Made by a program: the position numbers and the translations under genes. Below the pieces are notes generated by a model. That model was not told where the DNA came from and made no database searches. It worked only from the letters and a program-made list of their open reading frames with translations. Of a stretch of 5,365 nucleotides of DNA, positions 1 through 5,365 are shown piece after piece (the stretch's first letter is position 1; every line of letters starts with the position of its first letter). This stretch comes from Erysipelothrix rhusiopathiae (GTDB lineage Bacteria; Bacillota_I; Bacilli_A; Erysipelotrichales; Erysipelotrichaceae). The DNA lies in assembly GCA_902797585.1 (NCBI GenBank), contig CADBTK010000062.1, forward strand, positions 1 to 5,365. The letters are read 5' to 3'.

Positions 1-860
1 AATTGATATTTTGTTCCCGCAGGCAAGAAGAATGTTTCCTCTTTGTTTAATACATAACTTTCCTGCAAATCAACCAAATTGATTGTCACCGGTCCATCGA
101 TGCAGAATAGAGCTCCATCTCCTTTGTGTACATCTGGGTCCGAACATCTTGGCCCATAACCACCAGCAGGCAAGATCATTTCGCCGTAGTGTCCATAATC
201 ATTGCTAGTGATGAAACGCATCAACATTGGATGTTTTGTACCATGAACAACATTTAATTTTTCAAAATCTCGCACGCCATATACCGCACCCGTTTCTCGT
301 GCTTCGGCTGCTTCACACGGCCAATGACCAATATCATCTGTACATCCTTGACGAGAAATATCATGGATCTTATCTCTCATATTTGGCAACTTATCATTGT
401 TTGGTCCTTTATAGAATTTTGTTTCTTCATCCGAAGGAATGTAAGCTGGTGGAATATTTTCACTCCATGCTTTTGGAGTGATGAAGTATAAGATTCGTGC
501 TTTTTCAGCCCCGAAGTTATGGCAACAATGCCATGCTCCCTCTGGCATAAACAATCCTTCGCCTGTTTCCAAATAAGCAAATTGTCCATTGCCACTACGT
601 TGTACGACTGGACCATTCAAGATATAATACGATTCATCACCAGGATGAATATCTAATGGCAGAAATACACCGCCTGGCCCTAATTCATAGATTCCCAGCA
701 TGAAAGTGTCGGTAGAAATCAATGTAAATGTATTATCGGATGTATACGCATCATTAGGAGGATAAAGTGCTGTACTATAATCTTCTTTTCGAATCAACAT
801 CGGACGTTTTTGATCCGGTTCAAACGGAAATTTTTCTAATATGTCTTTTAACTTTGCCAT
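1..860 (-). CDS. Bicupin protein of a sugar catabolic operon (3' end cut by window edge)
   Basis: The reading frame is open from ATG at 860 to the left edge (286 codons seen) and the C-terminus is missing. The start follows an AGAGGT ribosome site four bases away and lies 12 bases after the IIC stop codon. Two cupin beta-barrels are visible. The first (about residues 55-130) has a good metal site: D70-x-H72-x3-E76-x6-G83 (motif 1, first His replaced by Asp) and G100-x5-P106-x-G-x2-H111-x3-N115 (motif 2). The second (about residues 212-286 and beyond) keeps the fold signature D243-x-H245-x3-G249-x6-G256 and P280-A-G, but Gly replaces the motif 1 Glu and Tyr285 stands where the motif 2 His is expected, so it probably binds no metal. 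No signal peptide is seen, so it is cytoplasmic. Cupins in sugar operons include isomerases (KduI is bicupin; D-lyxose isomerase and some glucose-6-phosphate isomerases are cupins), and last place in a PTS operon suits that. A dioxygenase or a sugar-binding role is also possible. The fold is certain enough; the reaction is not known. Confidence 0.85.
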   Translation of the reverse strand, partial: MAKLKDILEKFPFEPDQKRPMLIRKEDYSTALYPPNDAYTSDNTFTLISTDTFMLGIYELGPGGVFLPLDIHPGDESYYILNGPVVQRSGNGQFAYLETGEGLFMPEGAWHCCHNFGAEKARILYFITPKAWSENIPPAYIPSDEETKFYKGPNNDKLPNMRDKIHDISRQGCTDDIGHWPCEAAEARETGAVYGVRDFEKLNVVHGTKHPMLMRFITSNDYGHYGEMILPAGGYGPRCSDPDVHKGDGALFCIDGPVTINLVDLQESYVLNKEETFFLPAGTKYQ

Positions 861-872
861 TTTTACCTCTTA

Positions 873-1913
873 TTAGTCTTCTTCCTCAACCGGAGCATCT
901 TTCTTCAAGAGCAACAACATTCCTGCTGTTACAAAACCTGCAATAATCAATGCTAAGATAAACAGAATAGGTTTATTTAATGCAAATAGAACGAATAAGC
1001 CGCCATGTGGAGCACGCATCGTTAATCCAAATGCATAGCTCAATGCACAACCTACTGCGGAACCAACCATCAAGGATGGAATAACACGAATTGGATCGGC
1101 TGTCGCGATAGGAATCGCATATTCAGTGATCATCGCAAAGGCACCAACAAACAAACCAACCAATGAACCTCGTTCATTTTCTGTAAATTTTTTCTTGTTG
1201 ATAAGCATAGCAATCGCAATTCCAAGTGGCGGTGCCATACTACCAATAAAGTTAGCTGCCATTGGCATAAAATTATTAGCATCCATTGCAGCCAATGCAA
1301 ATGCATAAGCAACTTTGTTTACGGTACCACCCATATCAAAGGCAAGCATACATCCTTGGACTATTCCTAAAATAATTAAGTTTCCAGTACCCAATCCATT
1401 CAAGAATGAAGTCAAACCCGTTGTCATGGCTGCCAATGGTGCACCAATGATATAGAACATAATCAAACCAATGCCCCAAACGCCTAACAAAGGAACAATC
1501 AACGTTGGTAACAACGAACGTAATTTTTCTGGTAAAGGAATACGTTTGATCAAGTTTGTTAAATAACCTGCAATGATACCTGCAATCAAAGCACCTAAGA
1601 ATCCAGAAGATTGGCCAACACCCCAAGGGTCTGTACACATCCAAGCGCCAACCATACCAACAACGATACCTGGACGATCGGCAATTGCATAGGCAATGTA
1701 TGCACCCAATACAGGTAACATCAATCCAAATGCAACTTTACCAAGCCAGAATGTCGTAGATGCAAAACTCGATCCATATGGATCATTTGGAATCAAGTAA
1801 CCTCCAAATGCGAATCCTAAAGCAATTAAAATTCCACCTGAAATTACAAATGGTAACATGTAAGAAACACCAGTTAACAATGCCTGTTGAATCTCACGTA
1901 ATGTGTCTTTCAT
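873..1913 (-). CDS. PTS fructose-family transporter subunit IIC
   Basis: This 346-residue membrane protein is the sugar channel of a phosphotransferase system: it binds the sugar outside and carries it in while IIB phosphorylates it. It is almost entirely hydrophobic, with roughly eight to ten membrane segments, and ends in a charged tail (KKDAPVEEED). Fructose-family IIC landmarks appear in order: ADRPG (78-82), FDMGGTVNK (192-200), ITEYAIP (262-268), DPIRVIPS (273-280) and APHGG (301-305). Length matches a stand-alone IIC rather than a fused IIBC. The start has a good AAGGAGA site seven bases upstream. IIB precedes it by 35 bases and the bicupin gene follows by 12. Two positions differ from the fructose transporters I know: Thr for Pro in GGxVNK and Tyr for Gly in ITExAIP, the latter in the loop with the conserved Glu. 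This hints at a substrate other than plain fructose, but the sugar cannot be named. Confidence 0.95.
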   Translation of the reverse strand: MKDTLREIQQALLTGVSYMLPFVISGGILIALGFAFGGYLIPNDPYGSSFASTTFWLGKVAFGLMLPVLGAYIAYAIADRPGIVVGMVGAWMCTDPWGVGQSSGFLGALIAGIIAGYLTNLIKRIPLPEKLRSLLPTLIVPLLGVWGIGLIMFYIIGAPLAAMTTGLTSFLNGLGTGNLIILGIVQGCMLAFDMGGTVNKVAYAFALAAMDANNFMPMAANFIGSMAPPLGIAIAMLINKKKFTENERGSLVGLFVGAFAMITEYAIPIATADPIRVIPSLMVGSAVGCALSYAFGLTMRAPHGGLFVLFALNKPILFILALIIAGFVTAGMLLLLKKDAPVEEED

Positions 1914-1948
1914 TATTATTTCTCCTTTAATCCTAATGTTTTATTTTT

Positions 1949-2248
1949 TTATTGTTTTTCGAAGATGATTCCCGGATTTTTGATGACTTCATGAGGTTTG
2001 ACCGAAATCGTCTTGTCTTTATATGGCTTGAAACGACTAGCCTGTGTAATTCCTACATCATTGGCAAAGACAATCAAATCAGCTGCTGCAATTTCTTTAT
2101 CCTTTAATTTGTTTTCGATTCCCAGTGCACCTTGGGTCTCTACTTTGCATTCGTATCCTTTCTCTTTACAAATTTTCTTGATTGCTTCTGCTGCCATATA
2201 TGTATGTGCAATACCCGTTGCACAAGAAGTAACCCCTACAACTTTCAT
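1949..2248 (-). CDS. PTS fructose-family subunit IIB
   Basis: This 99-residue cytoplasmic protein takes phosphate from IIA on a cysteine and passes it to the sugar held by IIC. Cys9 in the N-terminal loop VTSCATGIAHTYMAAEAI is the expected phosphorylation site, and VETQGALG (37-44) and the AADLIVFANDV segment match the fructose IIB family (usual form ITACPTGIAHTFMAAEAL). Length is that of a single, unfused IIB domain. The ATG follows an AGGAG site that overlaps the IIA stop codon; the gap to IIA is 10 bases, so the two are likely translated together. Fructose-type enzymes usually phosphorylate the ketose at C1, which matters for the pathway inferred here. Confidence 0.96.
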   Translation of the reverse strand: MKVVGVTSCATGIAHTYMAAEAIKKICKEKGYECKVETQGALGIENKLKDKEIAAADLIVFANDVGITQASRFKPYKDKTISVKPHEVIKNPGIIFEKQ

Positions 2249-2258
2249 AAGACATCTC

Positions 2259-2735
2259 CTATTTTTTAAACTCTTTTATTATTTCTAAAATTTCGTTATA
2301 ACTTTTTGCTTTCGACACCAAATCGATAAACTCGTCATGAGCCAATAATCCTGCCAAAGCTGCTAACACACGCATATATTCATCTCCTGTTTGTGTACCA
2401 GCAATTGCTAACATGAATATATATTTTACTTCCCCAGACTCACCACAAGATTCATATTGAAAAGGTGATATGCATCGACAAAAGCCAATACCTGGTTGAA
2501 TAACGGCATCACATTTTCCATGAGGAAGGGCGATAAAATTTCCCATGTATGTTGATCCAAGTCCTTCACGATATTGTAAAGCATCCAAGTATTGTTGCTT
2601 ATCGGTTACAATACCAGCTTGTACAAATCGATCCACCATGAAGTCAAACATTGCATCTTTATTCAAGAAAGGTTCATGATCAAGCACGACAGCATCTTTT
2701 ACAAAAACTTTTGATAGATCAATGCTAGATTCCAT
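2259..2735 (-). CDS. PTS fructose/mannitol-type subunit IIA
   Basis: This 158-residue cytoplasmic domain accepts phosphate from HPr and hands it to IIB. His72 in the motif IALPHGK is the expected phosphorylated residue, preceded by the family signature REGLGSTYMGN (56-66), close to the usual RE-x-x-GST-x-IG. Length is typical for a single EIIA of the fructose/mannitol family (Pfam PTS_EIIA_2). The start ATG at 2735 lies one base after the stop codon of the aldolase gene and has only a weak GGAAAA site inside the aldolase coding end, so translation is probably coupled to the aldolase. Having IIA, IIB and IIC as separate proteins in the order A-B-C is one of several arrangements known for this family. 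Confidence 0.96.
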   Translation of the reverse strand: MESSIDLSKVFVKDAVVLDHEPFLNKDAMFDFMVDRFVQAGIVTDKQQYLDALQYREGLGSTYMGNFIALPHGKCDAVIQPGIGFCRCISPFQYESCGESGEVKYIFMLAIAGTQTGDEYMRVLAALAGLLAHDEFIDLVSKAKSYNEILEIIKEFKK

Positions 2736-2747
2736 ATTATTTTCCGT
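2735..2747 (-). promoter_or_regulatory. Weak ribosome site and stop/start coupling, aldolase to IIA
   Basis: The aldolase ends GGA-AAA-TAA, then one T, then the IIA ATG. The only Shine-Dalgarno-like bases are GGAAAA inside the aldolase end, unlike the strong AGGAG sites of the epimerase, aldolase, IIB and IIC genes. IIA translation probably depends on ribosomes finishing the aldolase. Confidence 0.55.
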
Positions 2748-3609
2748 TTTTAAATACTCTCATCACATCGGCTGCATATCCGCGCATAAAGCGATAAGCT
2801 TCTTCTTGTGCTTCATGATAGAAAACATCTCCTTTATTTTCAGCAAAATATTCTGCCATATGCGCACTACATGCCTTTGCCATATACGAATAATAGTTAA
2901 CTTTAGAAACGCCAGCCGAAATCGCAGCTCGTACCTGATCAGCATCAACACCACTTCCACCATGCATAACGACACGGGTTGAAGAAGGCATCGCTGCACG
3001 AATTGCTTTTACACGATCGATATCTAAAATTGGTGGTTCGGCATAAATTCCATGTGCTGTACCAAAACATACGGCCAAAGCATCAACATTTGTGATATTC
3101 GCAAATTCAGCAGCTTGAGCTGGATCCGTAAATGTCTTTTTAATCGTTTCATGTGTCCATCCAGCTGCACCGCCGTGACTATCATCGGCTGTCGAAGTCA
3201 TGATTCCCAATTCAGCTTCTACCGTAATGTTCATCTTGTGTGCATATTCAACAAATGTTTTCAATTGTGCTGCATTTTCTTCAAATGGCAATGCACTCAA
3301 GTCATACATGATGGATGTGAATCCAGCACGGATTGCTCGTAAGACAAACGTATAATCACTTCCATGATCAAGATGCACACAGACAGGTACTTTTGCTTGT
3401 TTGGCATATTCAACCATTTTCGGTCCAATGTATTCGATTGGAATCAATGAATCATGAACTTGCGCATGATCAATAATAATTGGTACATTTACATCTTCTG
3501 CCGCATCAACAACCGCACGTAATGTTTCCATATTCGGTGTGTTGATACAACCAATCGCATATCCACCTTTTTCGGCCTCACTTAAGATTTCTTTTAAGTT
3601 AACTAACAT
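2737..3609 (-). CDS. Class II (zinc) ketose-phosphate aldolase
   Basis: This 290-residue cytoplasmic enzyme belongs to the class II fructose/tagatose-bisphosphate aldolase family, which splits a ketose phosphate into dihydroxyacetone phosphate and an aldehyde using zinc. Family marks are the VHLDHGSDY loop (78-86; Asp81 catalytic, His82 zinc ligand), AGFTSIMYDLSALPFEEN (95-112), VEAELG (130-135), GTAHG (His186 zinc) and VMHGGSG (His216 zinc). Two regions differ from FbaA/GatY: the early strand reads IIIDHAQVHDSLIP (44-57), and the phosphate-site stretch after the last barrel strand reads KVNYYSYM (236-243) instead of the usual KINxxT(D/E). That suggests a sub-family with a different substrate, perhaps a ketose 1-phosphate or a different hexose bisphosphate. 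The SD AAGGAGGA is strong but about 11 bases from the ATG. It follows the epimerase by 21 bases and is one base from IIA. The family is sure; fructose versus tagatose or other specificity is open. Confidence 0.93.
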   Translation of the reverse strand: MLVNLKEILSEAEKGGYAIGCINTPNMETLRAVVDAAEDVNVPIIIDHAQVHDSLIPIEYIGPKMVEYAKQAKVPVCVHLDHGSDYTFVLRAIRAGFTSIMYDLSALPFEENAAQLKTFVEYAHKMNITVEAELGIMTSTADDSHGGAAGWTHETIKKTFTDPAQAAEFANITNVDALAVCFGTAHGIYAEPPILDIDRVKAIRAAMPSSTRVVMHGGSGVDADQVRAAISAGVSKVNYYSYMAKACSAHMAEYFAENKGDVFYHEAQEEAYRFMRGYAADVMRVFKNGK

Positions 3610-3620
3610 ATATTTTGTAT

Positions 3621-3628
3621 TCCTCCTT
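3621..3628 (-). promoter_or_regulatory. Ribosome binding site of the aldolase gene, long spacing
   Basis: AAGGAGGA on the minus strand lies 11 bases before ATG 3609. No closer in-frame ATG, GTG or TTG is seen, so this ATG is kept as the start. The spacing is a little longer than the 5-9 bases seen for the other genes. Confidence 0.7.
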
Positions 3629-3630
3629 CG

Positions 3631-4494
3631 CTACTCAATTGTTGCAGCAATCTTTTTTAAATTATGTAATCCTTCCACTGCCAATGCTTCACCGGTTGGC
3701 GCAAAACTTCTCCAAATAGCGCATTGTGCATTTAATTCAGTAAAACTTGGATCAAAGCTTTCAATGACACAATATCCTTGATAATCAATATCCTTCAATG
3801 CTTTAAAAAATTCTTTGAACGGAACCAATCCTGTTCCTGGAATCCCACGATCATTTTCATTTACATGTACATAACCCAAATATTCTTTTCCACATGTTTT
3901 AACTGCTTTAGTAAAACTCTTTTCTTCACGAATCATGTGGAAGCAGTCCAAATGGACACCCATATTTCCGGTACCAACATCCTTACAATATTGCACAGCA
4001 TCTTCGGCAATATTCAGAAAATGTGTTTCAAAACGATTACATGGCTCAACACAAATTTTCAATTCTGGATATGTTGCTAATGCATATTCAGCAACTTCTC
4101 GCATACATGTGATTGATCGTTGCCATTCCTCTTCTGTACGTGGCTTTCCAGTCAAGCAACCCCATCCAGCATAGTTGACACCGCCAGTAATGGTCGAACC
4201 CAAATCCTTATTGATATCAACTAATTTTTTCATGTGTCGTACGGCATTTGCACGAATTTCTGGATCATCTGAAATTGGATTGGTTTCAGCTCCTAACGTT
4301 GTTGTTGTAACAACTTTTAACTTTGTTTTCTGGAGTGCAGCCTTGACCTTTTCGGTTGGAAAAGTTTCTGGATGTGCAATCGCTAGATCAATAACTTCGA
4401 ATCCAAGCTCTTCTGCTTTTGGAATGATCCAAATATCTTTTTCACCAAACACCTCACTCCAAATAAAACTGTCAACTCCAAATGTGATCTTCAT
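3631..4494 (-). CDS. Sugar 3-epimerase of the D-tagatose/D-allulose 3-epimerase family (AP endonuclease 2 fold)
   Basis: This 287-residue TIM-barrel protein matches the ketose 3-epimerases in length and motifs. Expected metal ligands fall almost exactly where they do in characterised enzymes: Glu150 (ICVEPCNRFE), Asp183 (VHLDCFHM), His210 (GYVHVNENDRG) and Glu245 (CVIESF), with Glu150 and Glu245 as the proton-transfer pair. Supporting substrate residues are Glu156, His186 and Arg216. Characterised members interconvert free ketoses at C3 (tagatose/sorbose, fructose/allulose) with Mn or Co. Here the enzyme sits with a PTS, which delivers phosphorylated sugar, so a ketose phosphate substrate is possible. 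It is the first gene of the operon, with a textbook AAAGGAGG site six bases from ATG at 4494. No signal peptide is seen. An L-ribulose 3-epimerase or another isomerase of the same fold is the main alternative. Confidence 0.88.
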   Translation of the reverse strand: MKITFGVDSFIWSEVFGEKDIWIIPKAEELGFEVIDLAIAHPETFPTEKVKAALQKTKLKVVTTTTLGAETNPISDDPEIRANAVRHMKKLVDINKDLGSTITGGVNYAGWGCLTGKPRTEEEWQRSITCMREVAEYALATYPELKICVEPCNRFETHFLNIAEDAVQYCKDVGTGNMGVHLDCFHMIREEKSFTKAVKTCGKEYLGYVHVNENDRGIPGTGLVPFKEFFKALKDIDYQGYCVIESFDPSFTELNAQCAIWRSFAPTGEALAVEGLHNLKKIAATIE

Positions 4495-4503
4495 TTTCTT
4501 CCT
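4495..4503 (-). promoter_or_regulatory. Ribosome binding site of the epimerase gene (start of operon)
   Basis: On the minus strand AAAGGAGG lies just upstream of ATG 4494, with about six bases between. It fixes the start of the first operon gene; the site itself extends to about position 4508. Confidence 0.8.
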
Positions 4504-4535
4504 CCTTTCTACTTGCTTTGCCTTTAACCACTTTT

Positions 4536-4564
4536 AGAATATATTTTCGATTTGACTTTCTCAA
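4536..4564 (-). promoter_or_regulatory. Predicted sigma-A promoter of the epimerase-PTS operon
   Basis: On the minus strand TTGAGA (4564-4559, five of six to consensus) is followed after 17 bases by TATTCT (4541-4536, four of six), with an AT-rich spacer. Transcription would start near 4529, leaving a leader of about 35 bases that holds only the ribosome site. It lies downstream of the regulator's terminator, so the operon can be expressed independently of the regulator. A 6-bp inverted repeat (ATTTGA-5-TCAAAT, 4550-4566) overlaps the -35 box. Confidence 0.6.
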
Positions 4565-4579
4565 ATTTATTAAGGTCCC

Positions 4580-4605
4580 CTTTTGCACTTACAAGAGTGC
4601 AAAAG
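4580..4605. promoter_or_regulatory. 10-bp perfect inverted repeat, candidate operator for the PTS regulator
   Basis: CTTTTGCACT and AGTGCAAAAG form a perfect inverted repeat around the 6-base spacer TACAAG (plus strand). It is centred about 63 bases before the predicted transcription start, the usual distance for an activator acting from upstream of the -35 box. It is not followed by a T-run on either strand, so it is not a terminator, and it lies outside the predicted operon transcript. The neighbouring regulator is the obvious candidate protein, but binding is inferred. Confidence 0.5.
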
Positions 4606-4633
4606 AAAAAGTCCTTTATATAAAGGACTTTTT
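4606..4633 (-). terminator. Rho-independent terminator of the regulator gene (perfect palindrome)
   Basis: A perfect 28-base palindrome has arms AAAAAGTCCTTTA and TAAAGGACTTTTT about a central TA. It starts five bases after the regulator stop codon. On the minus strand the hairpin runs into TTTTTCTTTT. Because it is symmetric with A/T flanks it could work in both directions, but no gene on the plus strand needs it. Confidence 0.85.
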
Positions 4634-4638
4634 GGTAA

Positions 4639-5365
4639 TTAATACAAATTTTTTCGATGCAAGATTTCCAATATATGTGTTGGCAATCTTGCATCAATGA
4701 CTTCTTGTATGCTATTTTTATCATCGATGAATGCGTAAAATTTTGAGAAGAAATCTTGAATTTCTTGATTATTTTTAAAATCAGCTGCAATCAAAAATAC
4801 AACTTGGACCTTATCATTTTTAGACCAATCAATCACATGTTTCAATGTGATCACAGCCACTGCACTTTGTTTCACATTTTCTCTAAAACCATGTGGAATA
4901 GCAACCCCACCACCAATGGAAGTTGGGGTCACATTTTCACGATCCAACACTTTTTGTTCAAATCCTGGCTGTACAAATCCCGTTTCTTCCAAAAGCTTAC
5001 AGCCTTTACGAATGACATCTTCTTTATTTTTGGCTGAATATCCCGTTTTAATATTTTCCAAGAAAAAAATTTGTGTATTATTGATCTTAATTTTTTGACT
5101 TTCCTTAATACGATTTAAAATCGTATCATTCATTTTTTTAATATCAAAACGATCCAATCTGCGACTTACTTTAATAGCGTTTTCAACCGGACACGGCGTT
5201 GTCGTAAAAACCAGATCATAATTCGATAGATTCACATTTTGAAAATTATCCTCACGAACCATCTCAATCTTCTTCACATTATCCAAAGAATGATACAACT
5301 TATTTTTTATATACGTTCTCGTATTTCGATCAAACGAATTATATACAATGATTTTTAATTCGGCT
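4639..5365 (-). CDS. PTS-regulated transcription regulator, BglG/MtlR/LicR type, C-terminal part (5' end cut by window edge)
   Basis: The frame is open from the right edge to TAA at 4639-4641 and gives 241 residues; the N-terminal DNA- or RNA-binding and PRD domains lie outside the window. Residues 1-85 of the fragment look like the EIIB-like domain of PRD regulators: a first strand KIIVYNSFDRNT, then SNYDLVFTTTP and a KVSRRLDRFDIKKM segment. About residues 105-241 form a fructose/mannitol-type EIIA domain with GGGVAIPHG, whose His158 (fragment numbering) is the expected phosphorylation site. Such proteins turn their operon on or off according to the phosphorylation state of PTS proteins. In the EIIB-like domain the position of the usual cysteine (IVCSSGxGTS) is Tyr8, so that input may be lost. 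There is no obvious methionine start in the fragment because the true start is upstream. The gene ends at a terminator and is followed by the promoter of the PTS operon it probably controls. A stand-alone PTS enzyme is less likely given the EIIB-like/EIIA order. Confidence 0.85.
   Translation of the reverse strand, partial: AELKIIVYNSFDRNTRTYIKNKLYHSLDNVKKIEMVREDNFQNVNLSNYDLVFTTTPCPVENAIKVSRRLDRFDIKKMNDTILNRIKESQKIKINNTQIFFLENIKTGYSAKNKEDVIRKGCKLLEETGFVQPGFEQKVLDRENVTPTSIGGGVAIPHGFRENVKQSAVAVITLKHVIDWSKNDKVQVVFLIAADFKNNQEIQDFFSKFYAFIDDKNSIQEVIDARLPTHILEILHRKNLY

Noticed and set aside
227..481. 84-codon open frame on the plus strand and a 79-codon minus-strand frame at 377-616
   Set aside because: Both overlap the bicupin gene, whose frame is open for 286 codons and carries clear cupin motifs. 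The overlapping frames show no domain or ribosome site.
1998..2288. 96-codon plus-strand frame across IIB
   Set aside because: It lies opposite the IIB gene, which has its catalytic cysteine motif. The plus-strand translation resembles no family I know.
4175..4537. 120-codon plus-strand frame opposite the epimerase start
   Set aside because: It is antisense to a gene with full active-site motifs and has no ribosome site, so it is a coding shadow.
4580..4605. RNA antiterminator (RAT) hairpin or riboswitch in the operon leader
   Set aside because: The repeat lies upstream of the predicted start site and does not overlap the terminator as RAT elements do. The leader is too short for a riboswitch.
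4495..4605. CcpA catabolite repression site (cre)
   Set aside because: I looked for the WTGNNARCGNWWWCAW pattern around the promoter and found no convincing match.
4580..4633. Sigma-54 (-24/-12) promoter for a LevR-type regulator
   Set aside because: The TTGCA near the repeat has no GG ten bases before a GC; the best pair is 12 bases apart. A good sigma-A promoter lies downstream.
4524..4790. 88-codon minus-strand frame bridging the regulator end and the intergenic region
   Set aside because: It reads through the terminator hairpin and overlaps the EIIA domain in another frame, with low-complexity Lys/Ile-rich content.

Overview
The window looks like a stretch of an AT-rich, low-GC Gram-positive (Firmicutes) chromosome. 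The signs are AAGGAGG-type ribosome binding sites in front of most genes, tightly packed genes all on one strand, and a PTS-type regulator beside a PTS operon. A gut-type lineage such as the Erysipelotrichia is a guess from general style, not from a marker gene.

Every gene is on the minus strand, so the window reads right to left. At the right edge (4639-5365) is the C-terminal part of a PTS-regulated transcription regulator (BglG/MtlR/LicR type: EIIB-like domain, then EIIA domain). It ends at a strong palindromic terminator (4606-4633). A 144-base intergenic region follows, holding a 10-bp inverted repeat (4580-4605) and a plausible sigma-A promoter (4536-4564). Six genes then follow as one apparent operon: a D-tagatose/D-allulose 3-epimerase-like sugar epimerase (3631-4494), a class II ketose-phosphate aldolase (2737-3609), separate fructose-family PTS IIA, IIB and IIC subunits (2259-2735, 1949-2248, 873-1913), and a two-domain cupin protein (1-860) that runs off the left edge. 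Spacings are 1 to 35 bases and no internal terminator was seen.

Inferred logic: the PTS imports and phosphorylates a hexose, probably a ketose. The epimerase inverts C3 of a ketose or ketose phosphate, the cupin may isomerise or otherwise process the sugar, and the aldolase splits the product into trioses. The regulator senses PTS phosphorylation state and probably activates the operon through the inverted repeat upstream of the promoter. The exact sugar cannot be read from the sequence. No sugar-phosphate kinase is present in the window.

Nothing here is a wholly new kind of system. The points of interest are the combination of a ketose 3-epimerase, aldolase and bicupin with a split fructose-type PTS; a degenerate second cupin domain; a regulator whose EIIB-like domain lacks its cysteine; and a well-placed candidate operator.
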